Shown here in pieces: positions 46,135 through 56,217 of a DNA stretch of 64,000 nt; position 1 is the stretch's first letter, and each line of letters starts with the position of its first letter. The DNA comes from Comamonadaceae bacterium OS-4. Lineage in GTDB: Bacteria > Pseudomonadota > Gammaproteobacteria > Burkholderiales > Burkholderiaceae_C. Under the pieces are notes generated by a model, which was not told where the DNA came from, did no database searches, and worked only from the letters and a program-made list of their open reading frames with translations. The DNA lies in the NCBI GenBank assembly GCA_027924025.1, contig AP026970.1, forward strand, positions 1,634,501 through 1,698,500. The letters are read 5' to 3'. A program made the translations under genes and the position numbers.

Positions 46135-48726
46135 ATGCGAATCGACAAACTGACCACCAAATTTCAAGAAGCCCTGGCAGAGGCGCAAACACTTGCGCTG
46201 ACCCATGACAACGCCTTTATTGAGCCTGTGCACGTCCTTGCGGCCATGATCCGCACCGACGATGCGCCCAAGGCCTTGATGAACCGGGCCGGTGTCAATG
46301 TGGCAGGTTTGCTGGCATCTGCCGAAGCCGGCATCAAGCGCCTGCCTCAGGTGCAAGGCCATGAGCAGGTCACCGTGGGGCGCGATATGGTGTCGCTGCT
46401 GCAGGCGGCAGAGAAAGAAGCCATCAAGCGGGGCGACCAGTTCATCGCCGGCGAGCTGTTTTTGCTGGCCGTGGCTGACCACAAGGGCGACGCCGGGCAA
46501 ATGGCCCGCACCAATGGCCTGACCCGCAAGAGCCTGGAGGCGGCTATCGACGCCGTCCGCGGCGGCCAGAAGGTGGACAGTTCGGACGCGGAAGACCAGC
46601 GCGAGTCCCTCAAGAAATACTGCATCGACCTGACCGAGCGCGCCCGCATGGGCAAGCTGGACCCGGTGATCGGGCGGGACGATGAAATCCGCCGCGCCAT
46701 CCAGGTGCTGCAACGCCGCACTAAAAACAACCCGGTCTTGATCGGCGAGCCTGGTGTGGGCAAGACCGCCATCGTGGAAGGCCTGGCCCAGCGCATCGTG
46801 GAGGGCGAAGTGCCCGACAGCCTCAAGGGCAAACGCGTGCTCTCGCTGGACATGGCCGCGCTTTTGGCCGGTGCCAAGTTTCGCGGTGAGTTTGAGGAGC
46901 GCCTGAAGAACGTGCTCAAGGACCTGGCCAAGGACGAAGGCCAAACCATTGTGTTCATCGACGAGCTGCACACCATGGTGGGGGCCGGCAAGGGCGAGGG
47001 CGCCATGGATGCCGGCAACATGCTCAAGCCAGCGCTGGCCCGTGGCGAACTGCATTGCGTAGGCGCCACCACCCTGGACGAGTACCGCAAATACATTGAG
47101 AAGGATGCTGCGCTGGAGCGCCGCTTCCAAAAGATTCTGGTGGGCGAGCCCACTGTGGAAGCCACCATCGCCATCCTGCGCGGCCTGAAAGAGCGCTATG
47201 AGGTCCACCACGGCGTGGACATCACCGACCCGGCCATCGTGGCTGCGGCCGAGCTGAGCCACCGCTATATCACCGATCGCTTTTTGCCGGACAAGGCCAT
47301 CGACCTGATCGACGAGGCTGCCTCTAAAATCAAGATCGAGCTGGATTCCAAGCCTGAGGTGATGGACAAGCTGGACCGCCGCTTGATCCAGCTCCAGATC
47401 GAGCGCGAGGCCGTCAAAAAAGAGAAGGACGAAGCCTCTCTCAAGCGCTTTGAGCTGATCAACGAAGAGATCAACAGCCTGCAAAAAGAGATCGCCGATC
47501 TGGACGAAATCTGGAAGGCCGAAAAAGCCACCGCCCAAGGCAGCGCCCAGGTGCGCGAAGAGATCGACAAGCTGCGGACCCAAATCGAGAGCCTGACCCG
47601 CAAAGGCGACCTCGCCAAGGTGGCCGAGCTGCAATACGGCAAGCTGCCCGAGCTGGAAAAGCGCCTCAAGGAAGCCCAGGACCAAGAGGCCGGCAAAGCC
47701 GCCAAGGGCGGCCCCAACAGGCTCTTGCGCACCCAGGTGGGCGCGGAAGAAATTGCCGAGGTGGTGAGCCGCGCCACCGGCATTCCGGTGGCCAAGATGA
47801 TGCAGGGCGAGCGCGACAAGCTGCTGCAAATGGAAGGCAAGCTGCGCGACCGCGTGGTGGGGCAGGAAGAGGCCATTGCCGCTGTGTCCAACGCCATCCG
47901 CCGTTCCCGCTCGGGCCTGTCGGACCCGAACCGGCCTACCGGTTCTTTCTTGTTCCTCGGCCCTACGGGCGTGGGCAAGACCGAGCTGTGCAAGGCGCTA
48001 GCCGGTTTCTTGTTTGACAGCGAAGAGCACCTGGTGCGCATCGACATGAGCGAGTTCATGGAGAAGCATTCGGTGGCTCGTTTGATCGGCGCGCCTCCCG
48101 GCTATGTGGGCTATGAAGAGGGCGGTTACCTCACCGAAGCCGTGCGCCGCAAACCCTATGCGGTACTGTTGCTCGACGAGGTGGAAAAAGCCCACCCCGA
48201 TGTGTTCAACGTGCTGTTGCAAGTGCTGGACGATGGCCGCCTGACCGACGGCCAGGGCCGCACCGTGGACTTCAAAAACACCGTCATCGTGATGACCAGC
48301 AACATCGGCAGCCAGCTCATCCAGAGCATGGTGGGGCAGGACTACGAAGACGTGAAAGAAGCCGTGACCGGCGAGCTGAAGAACCACTTCCGCCCCGAGT
48401 TCCTGAACCGGATCGACGAGACGGTGGTCTTCCACTCGCTGGACGCAGCCAACATCGCCTCGATTGCCAAGATCCAGCTGGCCACGCTGATGGCGCGTCT
48501 GGCCAAGATGGACCTGACGCTCGCGGTGAGCGACGCGGCCGTGGCCGAGCTGGCCAAGGTGGGCTTCGACCCGGTGTTCGGTGCACGACCGCTCAAGCGT
48601 GCTATCCAGCAGCGCATTGAAAACCCGCTCTCGAAGTTGTTGCTCGAAGGCAAGTTTCTGCCCAAATCGACGATCCAGGTGGGGGTGGACCCCATCCTGG
48701 CGCCGGGGCAGTTCAGCTTCAGTTAA
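46135..48726 (+). CDS. clpB: ATP-dependent disaggregase ClpB
   Basis: A hexameric AAA+ chaperone that rescues aggregates with DnaK. The 863-residue protein has an N-domain ([17 protein letters not shown]), a first ATPase with Walker A GEPGVGKT at 204-211, the long coiled-coil M-domain (about 400-530), and a second ATPase with Walker A GPTGVGKT at 609-616. The ATG at 46135 after GAGGAG is preferred to a GTG at 46120. Heat-shock control is likely. Confidence 0.97.
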   Translation: MRIDKLTTKFQEALAEAQTLALTHDNAFIEPVHVLAAMIRTDDAPKALMNRAGVNVAGLLASAEAGIKRLPQVQGHEQVTVGRDMVSLLQAAEKEAIKRGDQFIAGELFLLAVADHKGDAGQMARTNGLTRKSLEAAIDAVRGGQKVDSSDAEDQRESLKKYCIDLTERARMGKLDPVIGRDDEIRRAIQVLQRRTKNNPVLIGEPGVGKTAIVEGLAQRIVEGEVPDSLKGKRVLSLDMAALLAGAKFRGEFEERLKNVLKDLAKDEGQTIVFIDELHTMVGAGKGEGAMDAGNMLKPALARGELHCVGATTLDEYRKYIEKDAALERRFQKILVGEPTVEATIAILRGLKERYEVHHGVDITDPAIVAAAELSHRYITDRFLPDKAIDLIDEAASKIKIELDSKPEVMDKLDRRLIQLQIEREAVKKEKDEASLKRFELINEEINSLQKEIADLDEIWKAEKATAQGSAQVREEIDKLRTQIESLTRKGDLAKVAELQYGKLPELEKRLKEAQDQEAGKAAKGGPNRLLRTQVGAEEIAEVVSRATGIPVAKMMQGERDKLLQMEGKLRDRVVGQEEAIAAVSNAIRRSRSGLSDPNRPTGSFLFLGPTGVGKTELCKALAGFLFDSEEHLVRIDMSEFMEKHSVARLIGAPPGYVGYEEGGYLTEAVRRKPYAVLLLDEVEKAHPDVFNVLLQVLDDGRLTDGQGRTVDFKNTVIVMTSNIGSQLIQSMVGQDYEDVKEAVTGELKNHFRPEFLNRIDETVVFHSLDAANIASIAKIQLATLMARLAKMDLTLAVSDAAVAELAKVGFDPVFGARPLKRAIQQRIENPLSKLLLEGKFLPKSTIQVGVDPILAPGQFSFS

Positions 48727-48786
48727 ACGGCTGCGGGCAGGGCATTGGCTCACCCGTGTTCGACGGTGGAAATTGATCGCGCGTGC

Positions 48787-49224
48787 CTAAACCTTGCTCA
48801 GCTTCGGGGTGGGCTTTCGCGCGGTTTTAACAAGAGGCTTCTTCGCGGCCGACGGCTTGGGGGCCGCTTTTGTGGCTTGGGCGCGCAGAGCGCATTCCAG
48901 CGCCAGGCGAGCCCATGGAAGCATTGCATCTTGGGAGTCCATGGCGTCATCGGGCACGGTGTAGTAGCCCATCGAAGCTGTTTTGGATTTTCCAACATAC
49001 ACAAAACGCTCGCACCCGGCCGCTTCAAAGCGTGAGCGCACGACATCATCTGCCTTGAGCCAGAGTTTGTCTCCGTTGCCAAGGTCAGCAATGATGGCGA
49101 AAGTGAGTCCGTCCACGGAAATGCCCCAGCCGCCAAACATTCGCTTGGCGACGCAGCGCCCTTGAGTGGAGAGAAGTTCGCAGCAATAGTCTGCGAACTG
49201 GCGATTTATTGCGGTGTTAGTGGC
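48787..49224 (-). CDS. TfoX N-terminal domain protein with basic tail
   Basis: A 145-residue protein with a TfoX/Sxy N-domain (CVAKRMFGGWGISVDGLTF and LWLKADD) and, instead of the TfoX C-domain, a Lys/Ala/Pro tail of about 30 residues (KAAPKPSAAKKPLVKTARKP) like histone-H1-type tails, which could bind DNA. The frame is open upstream to an ATG at 49302; I chose the GTG at 49224, where the family similarity starts. Converges on clpB. Confidence 0.78.
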   Translation of the reverse strand, partial: ATNTAINRQFADYCCELLSTQGRCVAKRMFGGWGISVDGLTFAIIADLGNGDKLWLKADDVVRSRFEAAGCERFVYVGKSKTASMGYYTVPDDAMDSQDAMLPWARLALECALRAQATKAAPKPSAAKKPLVKTARKPTPKLSKV

Positions 49225-49335
49225 CACAGGTATGCCCCCTTTTGATTGCGAGATCCAGTAGATAAATAATCCCACCAAGTCGCCATTCTTGGCCTGGTGC
49301 AAAGATTAAATAGGGCTCTGCCCCCCCGTGGAAAT

Positions 49336-49362
49336 TGCGCGAGTAGCTATCAATTCAGGAGC
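49336..49362 (-). repeat. Dispersed palindromic repeat, copy 8 (partial)
   Basis: The 15 bases TGCGCGAGTAGCTAT are identical to those of copy 4, followed by CAATTCAGGAGC as in copies 3 and 6. It contains the stop codon of the ABC permease. Confidence 0.7.
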
Positions 49363-50168
49363 GTTTTTCGATCCGGGTCAGTGCTGTTCCATTGCAGATG
49401 CCGCGCCAGGCGGTCAAACGCGAGGTCCGCCGCGATCGCCAGCAGGCCTACCAGCAGTGCGCCTTGCAATACATACGCCGTGTTGAACCCCGAGAGCCCG
49501 ACGATGATGGGCGAGCCCAGCGTTTTAGCCCCCACGGTAGAGGCGATGGCCGCGGTGCCGATATTGACGATGACCGAGGTGCGAACCCCCGCCAGCCACA
49601 GCGGCAGGGCCAGCGGAACCTGCACCTGAGTGAGGATGTGCCAAGGCGACAGGCCCATGGCGCGGGCAGATTCCAGCACCGGGCGCGGCACCGACTCCAG
49701 CCCGGCCAGCGTGCCTTGCAGCACGGGCAGCAGCCCGAAGAGCGAGAGGGCAATCAGTGCCGGCAGCTCGCCAAAGCCCACCGCAGGCACTGCCACCGCC
49801 AACACCGCCACGGGCGGAAAGGTTTGCCCCATGGCGGCCAGCGTTTCCATCAGCGGTTTGAAAGCGCGCCCTGTCTCCCGCGTAGTGGCCAGCCCGGCGG
49901 CTGTGCCCACGAGAACAGCCACCGCACTGGATAGCAGCACCAGCCCAAGGTGCTGCCACAACAAACTGGCCAAGGGTTCTTGCAGGTACACCGGACGCGG
50001 CTGGGCGGGGAAGAGTGTGGCGAATAGTGGCTGCGAATAGGGCAGCCCATAGGCCAGCGCCAGCAGCACTGCCACGGTCCAAGCCAGCCGGTCGGCCCAC
50101 CAGCGGGCGGGGCGCCGTGGTGGGCTGTGTGATGCCATCAGGGCGGGAGCGCTTGCTGCTTCAGCCAT
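49350..50168 (-). CDS. Osmoprotectant ABC transporter permease (YehW-like)
   Basis: A 272-residue permease with about six membrane segments and the binding-protein-dependent transport signature ([20 protein letters not shown] near residues 170-189). It starts at an ATG overlapping the ATPase gene by 8 bases; the longer open frame upstream is shadow of that gene. Its last residues (DRKTLLN) and stop are supplied by a dispersed-repeat copy. The gene order here matches E. coli yehZ-yehY-yehX-yehW. Confidence 0.86.
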   Translation of the reverse strand: MAEAASAPALMASHSPPRRPARWWADRLAWTVAVLLALAYGLPYSQPLFATLFPAQPRPVYLQEPLASLLWQHLGLVLLSSAVAVLVGTAAGLATTRETGRAFKPLMETLAAMGQTFPPVAVLAVAVPAVGFGELPALIALSLFGLLPVLQGTLAGLESVPRPVLESARAMGLSPWHILTQVQVPLALPLWLAGVRTSVIVNIGTAAIASTVGAKTLGSPIIVGLSGFNTAYVLQGALLVGLLAIAADLAFDRLARHLQWNSTDPDRKTLLN

Positions 50169-51099
50169 GCCGGGCTTCCAGCAAGTCGGCAGCCTGCACT
50201 TGGCCGAGCAGGGTGTCATCAGAACAGCGCACCCCCAGCACCGACACGCCCAGCGCTGCCATCTGCGAAATGGCTTCCCGCACCGTGGCGGTATCGGCGA
50301 TCGCATCCGTCGGTGTCGCTCCAGGCACCACTTGCACCAAGGGCGCAATCGGGCGCAGCGAAAGCTGCTTGAGCCCCACGTCAGCGCGACCCAGAAAGTC
50401 GGCCACAAAGTCGCTGGCGGGTTTCTGCAGCAGCTCCAGCGGCGTGCCCACTTGGGCGATGCGGCCGTGGTTCAGCAGCACGATGCGGGTGGCCAGCTGC
50501 AGGGCTTCGTCAATGTCGTGGGTGACCAGCACAATGGTTTTACCGGTGGCGCGGTGGATGCGCTTGAGCTCCAGTTGTAACGTTGCGCGGGTGACAGGGT
50601 CTAGCGCGCCAAAGGGCTCGTCCATCAGCAGCACATCAGGGTCGGCGGCTAGCGCACGCGCCACGCCCACCCGTTGTTGCTGCCCGCCCGAGAGCTGGTG
50701 CGGGTAGCGGCTGGCGTATTGTTCGGGGGCCAAGTCGAGCAGTTGTAGCAGCTCCGTGACCCGGGCTTGCACCCGGGCGGCATCCCAGCCCAGCAGCGTG
50801 GGCACAGTGGCAATGTTGCGCGCCACCGTCCAGTGAGGGAACAGGCCCACCGACTGAATGGCGTAGCCCATGCGGCGGCGCAAGTCCTGCACATTGAAGC
50901 TGTAAATCTCTTCGCCGCCCAGCAGAATGCGGCCGCCATCGTGATCGACCATGCGGTTGATCATCTTCAGCGCGGTCGATTTGCCCGAGCCCGAGGGGCC
51001 GAGCAACACCACCAGTTCGCCTTGAGTGATATGCAGGTTCAGGTCGGTGATGGCGGGTGTGCCGTCATACGACTTGCAGGTGTGGTCAAAAGTGATCAT
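50161..51099 (-). CDS. Osmoprotectant ABC transporter ATPase (YehX/OpuCA-like)
   Basis: A 312-residue ABC ATPase: Walker [10 protein letters not shown] near residue 35, signature [16 protein letters not shown], Walker [15 protein letters not shown], and a C-terminal CBS domain ([19 protein letters not shown]) of the type that senses ionic strength in OpuA. It overlaps both permease genes by 4-8 bases. Confidence 0.9.
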   Translation of the reverse strand: MITFDHTCKSYDGTPAITDLNLHITQGELVVLLGPSGSGKSTALKMINRMVDHDGGRILLGGEEIYSFNVQDLRRRMGYAIQSVGLFPHWTVARNIATVPTLLGWDAARVQARVTELLQLLDLAPEQYASRYPHQLSGGQQQRVGVARALAADPDVLLMDEPFGALDPVTRATLQLELKRIHRATGKTIVLVTHDIDEALQLATRIVLLNHGRIAQVGTPLELLQKPASDFVADFLGRADVGLKQLSLRPIAPLVQVVPGATPTDAIADTATVREAISQMAALGVSVLGVRCSDDTLLGQVQAADLLEARHG

Positions 51100-52277
51100 G
51101 GGGCGGGCTTCTCTAGGAGGGTGCCAAGCATCTTGAAAAAACTGTCTGCCAGCACCGCCAACAGCACGATGGGAATCACACCCAGCATCACCAGCTCGTT
51201 AGCCGCGCTGAACAAGCCGTCAAACATGATGCTGCCCAACCCCCCGGCCCCCACCAGCGCGGTCACTGCAGCTAGGCCCGTGGTTTGCACGACCGCGGTG
51301 CGCAGCCCGATCAGCAGCACCGGCAAGGCCAGCGGCAGCTCCACATGCCACAGCACTTGCCGCGGTGTCATGCCCATGGCGCGCGCTGCGGTCACGGTGG
51401 CTACGGGTACCTGCTCTAGCCCGGCCAACGCTGAGCGCACGATGGGCAGAAGCGCATACAGCAGCAGCGCCAGCACCGCAGGCGCCAAGCCCACACCGCT
51501 GATACCCAGCCGGCCCAACATGGGGGCCTGCGCTGCGAGCCACGCCAGAGGCGCCATCAACAAGCCGAATAGGGCAATGGAGGGAATGGTTTGAATCACA
51601 TTGAACACCGGCAACAGCGTCTCGCGCAGGCGCGGCGCGCGGGTCATGCGCCAGGCCAGCGGCACGCCGATGGCAACTGCCGGTGCAATAGCCAACAGCA
51701 CGATTTGCAGGTGGCGCAGGATGGCGGGGCCGAACACATCGCTGTGGTTGGCGTATTCCTTGGCGATGGACAAGTCTTGCCCCGCACTCAAGGACAGCAA
51801 TAGGGGCGCGAACAAGGCACTTTGCAGCAGCAAGCGTGGCAGGGTCTTGAGTTGCGTGCGGGCGATTGCGTCTAGTGCCGCCATCCAGGCCAGTGCCGCC
51901 AGCGTCCAAAAACCGGCACCCAACGAGGTGCGGAGCAGCGGGTTGTCTGCTTGGCTGGCTAGGCTGACGCTACTGGCATGGTGGCCGGCCGCCAGCCACA
52001 GTGCGGCCAAGCCTGCCGACAGCACCAGAGCCACTGCGGCCTGCACGGCCCGGCGGTGGGCTTGCACAAGCGCAAGGCACAACACCCCAAGCCCGAGCGC
52101 CAGTGCAGCGGCCATCCACGCACTGGTGTCCGGCAGCCATTGCCATAAAAAAACCGGCTCGCCAGACAGCAGCCGGTTCGGTGCGACCCGCACAAAGGGC
52201 AGGCCCCATGCGGCCCCCAATGCGAGCGCCATACACAGCGCCAGCACCGGGTTCCAGCGCTGGGGGTGCGCGTCCAT
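51096..52277 (-). CDS. Osmoprotectant ABC transporter permease (YehY-like, long)
   Basis: A 393-residue permease: an N-terminal block of about four extra membrane helices (LALCMALALGAAWGLP and following) precedes the usual permease core (ARAMGMTPRQVLWHVELPLA). This length and order match YehY. The ATG at 52277 is preferred to a GTG at 52280. It lies 11 bases after the binding-protein gene. Confidence 0.87.
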   Translation of the reverse strand: MDAHPQRWNPVLALCMALALGAAWGLPFVRVAPNRLLSGEPVFLWQWLPDTSAWMAAALALGLGVLCLALVQAHRRAVQAAVALVLSAGLAALWLAAGHHASSVSLASQADNPLLRTSLGAGFWTLAALAWMAALDAIARTQLKTLPRLLLQSALFAPLLLSLSAGQDLSIAKEYANHSDVFGPAILRHLQIVLLAIAPAVAIGVPLAWRMTRAPRLRETLLPVFNVIQTIPSIALFGLLMAPLAWLAAQAPMLGRLGISGVGLAPAVLALLLYALLPIVRSALAGLEQVPVATVTAARAMGMTPRQVLWHVELPLALPVLLIGLRTAVVQTTGLAAVTALVGAGGLGSIMFDGLFSAANELVMLGVIPIVLLAVLADSFFKMLGTLLEKPAP

Positions 52278-52288
52278 CACGGCGGCGC

Positions 52289-53218
52289 TTATTTCAGGAA
52301 GCCCTTGCTTTGCAGGTAGGTTGTGGCCACTTTGCGTGGGTCTTGGCCTTCGAGTTGGATGCGGGCATTCAGCATTTGCAAAGTGGGGCCATCCAGCGAT
52401 TTGAAGATGGGCGCCAACACGGTGGCGATGGCCGGGTAGCGCTTGAGCACTTCTTCACGCACCAGCGGAGCAGGGGCATACACCGGCTGCACACCCTTGG
52501 GGTCGTCCATCACGACCAGGCCCAAGGCGGCCACAGGGCCGTCGGTGCCATAGGCCATGGCGGCGTTCACGCCCGAGGTTTTCTCGGCCGCGGCCTTGAT
52601 GGTGGCTGCGGTGTCGCCACCGGCCAGCACCAGTGCCTGGTCCGCGCGCAGCTTGAAACCATAGGCAGCTTGGAAGGCGGGCATGGCGTCAGCACGCTCC
52701 ATGAACTCGGCCGAGGCGGCCAGCTTGAAGGCGCCGCCCTTGGCGATGTATTGGCCCATGTCGTCCAGGGTGCGCAGCTTGTTGGCAGCGGCGACGTCTT
52801 TGCGCACCGCAATCGCCCAGGTGTTGTTGGCGTTGGCCGGCTCCAGCCAGACGACCTTGTTTTTCTCAAGGTCCATCTTTTTGGCGAGCTCGTAGCCGGC
52901 GCGCAGGTCTTTCCAGGCCTTGTTGCTTTCGTCACCCAACATAAAGGCGCCGTTGCCGGTGTACTCGGGGTAGAGGTCAATCTCACCGGCCAGCAGGGCG
53001 GTGCGCACTACTTTGGTGTTGCCCAAGGCCACCTTGTTTTCTGTTTTGATGCCATTGGCCTCCAGCGCCAGCACCACGATGTTGCCGAGCAGCTTGCCTT
53101 CGGTATCGATCTTGGAGCCCACCCGCACCGGGTTTTGGGCATGGCTGGCAAAGGTGGCCAGCAGGCCGGTGGCCAATACGAGAAGGTGACGGCGCATAAA
53201 AGGGGTGGTGGGTAGCAT
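52289..53218 (-). CDS. Osmoprotectant ABC transporter binding protein (YehZ/OsmF-like)
   Basis: A 309-residue periplasmic binding protein, signal peptide cleaved near SHAQ. Seen: VRVGSKIDTEGKLLGNIV, DLYPEYTGNGA and GTDGPVAALGLVVMDD, typical of the glycine-betaine/OsmF group. First gene of the leftward four-gene operon. Ligand: a quaternary ammonium compound by family, not certain. The alternative ATG at 53197 (MRRHLL) would give a shorter signal. Confidence 0.88.
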   Translation of the reverse strand: MLPTTPFMRRHLLVLATGLLATFASHAQNPVRVGSKIDTEGKLLGNIVVLALEANGIKTENKVALGNTKVVRTALLAGEIDLYPEYTGNGAFMLGDESNKAWKDLRAGYELAKKMDLEKNKVVWLEPANANNTWAIAVRKDVAAANKLRTLDDMGQYIAKGGAFKLAASAEFMERADAMPAFQAAYGFKLRADQALVLAGGDTAATIKAAAEKTSGVNAAMAYGTDGPVAALGLVVMDDPKGVQPVYAPAPLVREEVLKRYPAIATVLAPIFKSLDGPTLQMLNARIQLEGQDPRKVATTYLQSKGFLK

Positions 53219-53332
53219 CGTGTGGGCCTTTAAAGTGAGGCCACAGGATAAGCGAAACCGATTGCCCCCGGTTGGCCCGCAGCACAGGCAGCTGTGTTGC
53301 AATGGCTCCCTCATCACCCCAAGGAAACCGCC

Positions 53333-53614
53333 ATGAAAGCCATTTGGAACGGCACCGTGATTGCCCAGAGCGACGACACCGTACTCGTAGAAGGCAACCA
53401 TTACTTTCCCGCCAGCAGCCTGAACCGCGACTATGTGCAGTTCAGCAACCACAAAACCAGCTGCGCCTGGAAAGGCCAAGCCAGCTACTACTCGCTGATG
53501 GTGAACGGCGAAATGAACATCGACGCCGTCTGGTACTACGCCGACCCCAAGCCCGAAGCCGCCATGGTGCGCGACCGCGTGGCGTTCTGGAAGGGTGTGC
53601 AGGTTACCGCTTGA
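53333..53614 (+). CDS. DUF427 domain protein
   Basis: A 93-residue single-domain DUF427 protein. MKAIWNGTVIAQSDDTVLVE, YFPASSLNRDYVQFS, TSCAWKGQASYYSL and AVWYYADPKPEA are family signatures. The function is unestablished; members have been described as nucleotidyl-transferase-like or ribbon-fold proteins. AAGGAA precedes the ATG. Stand-alone. Confidence 0.88.
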   Translation: MKAIWNGTVIAQSDDTVLVEGNHYFPASSLNRDYVQFSNHKTSCAWKGQASYYSLMVNGEMNIDAVWYYADPKPEAAMVRDRVAFWKGVQVTA

Positions 53615-53642
53615 GGCGAATGCCGGAAGCGATTTGGCGCTT

Positions 53643-53987
53643 TTACGCCTGATCGCTGAGGAGCAGCGCTTGCAGTGTGCTGAGCAGTTCGGGGATTTCG
53701 CTTTGAAGCGTCTTCCAGACCATTTCGGTGTCTACGTCAAAGTAGGCATGCACCAGGCGGTTGCGCATACCCACCATGGCGCGCCATGGAATGGAACTGT
53801 TCGCAGATTGCAAGTCTTCCGAGACCTTATTTGCTGCTTCGCCCAAGATTTCAATGGCCCGCACCACAGCGAACAGCAGCATCTGGTCAGACTGAAGGTC
53901 TGCCTTCTGCTTGCCAGCCACAAACTTCAACGCGGCCTGAGCCGCCTCGGTCATGTGGAGCAAGCGAATGCGGTCTTCAGCGCGCAT
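53643..53987 (-). CDS. hepT: HepT-like ribonuclease toxin (DUF86)
   Basis: A 114-residue HEPN-family protein with the RNase motif R-x4-H-x-Y (RNRLVHAYF near residues 74-82). In HepT/MntA type VII systems the toxin is silenced by polyadenylylation of this Tyr by MntA. It overlaps mntA by 11 bases, downstream of it. Confidence 0.9.
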   Translation of the reverse strand: MRAEDRIRLLHMTEAAQAALKFVAGKQKADLQSDQMLLFAVVRAIEILGEAANKVSEDLQSANSSIPWRAMVGMRNRLVHAYFDVDTEMVWKTLQSEIPELLSTLQALLLSDQA

Positions 53988-54309
53988 ATTGCACTTGGGC
54001 TGTGCGCACTATTTCGTCTCTGAAGTGCCGTGACAAATCACTCGGTGTGCGCAAATCCACTTTGCGTCCGCCCGCCAAGGCCGAAAGCTCATCTTCCAAC
54101 GCGGCCATACCCAGCAGGCCTGGTACACCGTCGGGCTCAAAGTCGACCAACAAATCTATATCGCTGTCGAACCGCGCAGTTCCTTTGGCTTGTGAGCCAA
54201 ACAAGGCCAAGCTGCGAATCCGATGAGATTCACAGAACAGCTTCAAGGCTTGCTCATCAAGGTGGAGTGCGGGATGCATACGGGCGGAGTTGAAGTAATT
54301 GGGAGACAT
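53977..54309 (-). CDS. mntA: MntA-like nucleotidyltransferase antitoxin
   Basis: A 110-residue minimal nucleotidyltransferase: LALFGSQAKGTARFDSDIDL carries the GSx10DxD catalytic motif, with a third acidic residue in KVDLRT. By family it AMPylates HepT. An in-frame ATG at 54279 (MHPALHL) is an alternative start. Active site intact, so the pair looks functional. Confidence 0.9.
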   Translation of the reverse strand: MSPNYFNSARMHPALHLDEQALKLFCESHRIRSLALFGSQAKGTARFDSDIDLLVDFEPDGVPGLLGMAALEDELSALAGGRKVDLRTPSDLSRHFRDEIVRTAQVQYAR

Positions 54310-54490
54310 TGTGCCTTGGATAGCTGGCTTTTCAAGTGCAGTTCACGGCATCAAACCTTCCACCGATCGGCGGATCGGATCCCCAGTTTGTAGGCGGCTT
54401 CCTACGCGGATTCGGGATCAGGTCCTCTGGTGACAAAAGGAGGGCGCCGCCACACTGGCGGTGTATCAAGTCACCACATAAGGACACCCG

Positions 54491-54967
54491 ATGAACACAT
54501 ACCCCACCTCTCTCCAACAACCCAGCGCGTGGCGCTTACATCCAGTGATTGCGATCGCTGCAGGCTCCGTCATCGTTGTGAGCCTTTTGGGCGCAGCTGC
54601 GCTTACGGGCCTGCTCCCCAACTCCAGTGCCACTGCACCCGCGAGCCTCACCGCCAGCACGCCGGCCAATGTGTCAGCACCGGCTGCAAAAGCGACTTCG
54701 GCTAAAACTGTTAGCCAAAAGCCTGCTACCCCTAAGACATCTGGGCAGGTGGCATCGAACTCCACGCCGCCCGCACAAGCTGCTGCGATTCCCGCTGCTC
54801 CGGCCGAGAAAAACAGCGCGGTCGGTATCGGTATCGGCGCGGTTGTGGGTGGCTTGGTCGGCAACCAGTTCGGCAGCGGCGATGGCAAAACCCTTGCCAC
54901 TATCGCCGGAGCAGTGGGTGGCGGCTACGTTGGCAATGAAATCGCCAAGAAGAACGCTGCTCCGTAA
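54491..54967 (+). CDS. Glycine-zipper membrane protein (SlyB/17-kDa-antigen-like)
   Basis: A 158-residue protein: one N-terminal membrane helix (PVIAIAAGSVIVVSLLGAAA, about 18-38), an Ala/Thr/Pro/Lys-rich linker, and a C-terminal glycine zipper (VGIGIGAVVGGLVGNQFGSG and TIAGAVGGGYVGNEIAKK), the 2TM type found in outer-membrane-associated proteins. AAGGA stands 9 bases before the ATG. Exact role unknown. Confidence 0.85.
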   Translation: MNTYPTSLQQPSAWRLHPVIAIAAGSVIVVSLLGAAALTGLLPNSSATAPASLTASTPANVSAPAAKATSAKTVSQKPATPKTSGQVASNSTPPAQAAAIPAAPAEKNSAVGIGIGAVVGGLVGNQFGSGDGKTLATIAGAVGGGYVGNEIAKKNAAP

Positions 54968-54981
54968 ACCTCTAGCCGCCG

Positions 54982-55899
54982 TTAAACGGCTTGCCGCCAC
55001 TGGCGGATTTGATCTAGCGTGGCAGTGGCACCGCCGCACACGATGAACAGCACGTTGCGGTAAGGCGCCAGCGCCGCGTTGGCTTCATAGGCCAGCGCCA
55101 GGCTCGCACCACAAGCGGGCTCCACCAGCATACGGTGGTCATTCAGAAAGCGCTCGCAGGCTTCCAGCGCACTCGCGTCGGATACCAACACGCTCTGCAC
55201 CGGGCGCTGCTGGGCGTATTGCATGGCCTGCTCGCACACCCGCTTGGCGCCGAGCGAGCTGGCGACGCTGGTGATGGCGTCCAGTGCCACGGTGTGCCCC
55301 GCCTGCATGGCTGCATGCAGCGAGGCGGCGCCCTCCGTTTCCACTGCGATGATCGGCACCTGCCCCCAGCCATTGCGCGCCATGCCTTCGGCCACCCCCG
55401 ACAGCAAGCCGCCACCACCGACCGACAGCACCACCGCATCGGGCACCAGGCCCGCGCTGGCTACCTCGTCGATCATGCTGGCGTGGCCCGTCCACAGTAG
55501 CGGGTCGTCAAACGGGTGCAAAAATGCATCCATCGGCCCCACCATGGAAAGCGCCAATTCATTGGCCTCTTGCCAAGAGGCGCCATGCACGATGACCTCG
55601 GCATTTTCCAGCCGCAGCAGCTCTTGCGCCCTGGTAGTCGTGGTCTGCGGCACCACCACGGTCACCGGAATGTTCAGCACCCGCCCGGCATAAGCCACGG
55701 CCATGCCCGCATTCCCGCCGGACGAAGATACAAAACGCTTGGAACCGCGCTGCGCATGGATCTGGCAGGCATGGCCGATGCCACGAATCTTGAAGCTGCC
55801 GGGCGGCTGCAGCGCCTCCATCTTGAGCCAGACAGTGCGCTGCGCGGCGAGGCTGAGGGGGCGGGATTCTAGGAGCGGGGTTTGTAGGTGGAGGGGCAT
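54982..55899 (-). CDS. Serine/threonine dehydratase family PLP enzyme
   Basis: A 305-residue fold-type II PLP enzyme like L-serine/L-threonine ammonia-lyases. Seen: cofactor lysine in QPPGSFKIRGIGHA near residue 37, SSSGGNAGMAVAYA, and the phosphate-binding SVGGGGLLSGV near 178. No ACT regulatory domain is present, so it is a catabolic type. Substrate specificity is not certain. Confidence 0.9.
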   Translation of the reverse strand: MPLHLQTPLLESRPLSLAAQRTVWLKMEALQPPGSFKIRGIGHACQIHAQRGSKRFVSSSGGNAGMAVAYAGRVLNIPVTVVVPQTTTTRAQELLRLENAEVIVHGASWQEANELALSMVGPMDAFLHPFDDPLLWTGHASMIDEVASAGLVPDAVVLSVGGGGLLSGVAEGMARNGWGQVPIIAVETEGAASLHAAMQAGHTVALDAITSVASSLGAKRVCEQAMQYAQQRPVQSVLVSDASALEACERFLNDHRMLVEPACGASLALAYEANAALAPYRNVLFIVCGGATATLDQIRQWRQAV

Positions 55900-55945
55900 T
55901 GCGGAGAGGTATGAAGTTTATTTAATGGGGGTACAATAAATTGCC

Positions 55946-56217
55946 ATGCAAATCGAATTCGACAGCCAAAAGCGGGAGAAGACACTTGCCGAAAGAGGTC
56001 TCGACTTCGCCCGCGCTCCTGAAGTTTTTCAGGGCCACACTTTACCGGGCAGGACGAACGCATCGACTACACCGAAGACCGCTTTATTACGGTCGGTCTC
56101 TTGGAGACGCGCTTGGTGGTGCTGGTATGGACCCCACGCGGCAAGGTGCGCCGCATTATCAGTATGAGCAAAGCCAATGACCGCGAAAAAGCCTACTACG
56201 CCCGCTACCTGGACTGA
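55946..56217 (+). pseudogene. brnT: BrnT toxin with a frameshift
   Basis: The first 33 codons (MQIEFDSQKREKTLAERGLD, then FARAPEVFQGHT) match BrnT, and the rest is found in another frame: FTGQDERIDYTEDRFITVGL, VVLVWTPRGKVRRIISMSKA, ending at a TGA at 56215-56217. The two parts join if one T is restored in the TTT run near 56040-56043 (reading HTFTGQD). So the RNase toxin is broken or the base is a sequencing error. TACAAT at 55932-55937 is a possible -10. Confidence 0.85.

Noticed and set aside
46027-47829. A 600-codon open frame on the minus strand
   Set aside because: Antisense to clpB, which is certain from two Walker motifs; the antisense product is low-complexity Leu/Gly/His.
55855-55885. 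Partial dispersed repeat (ATTCTAGGAGC) at the start of the dehydratase gene
   Set aside because: Only 11 bases match and they encode the family-typical TPLLESRPL.
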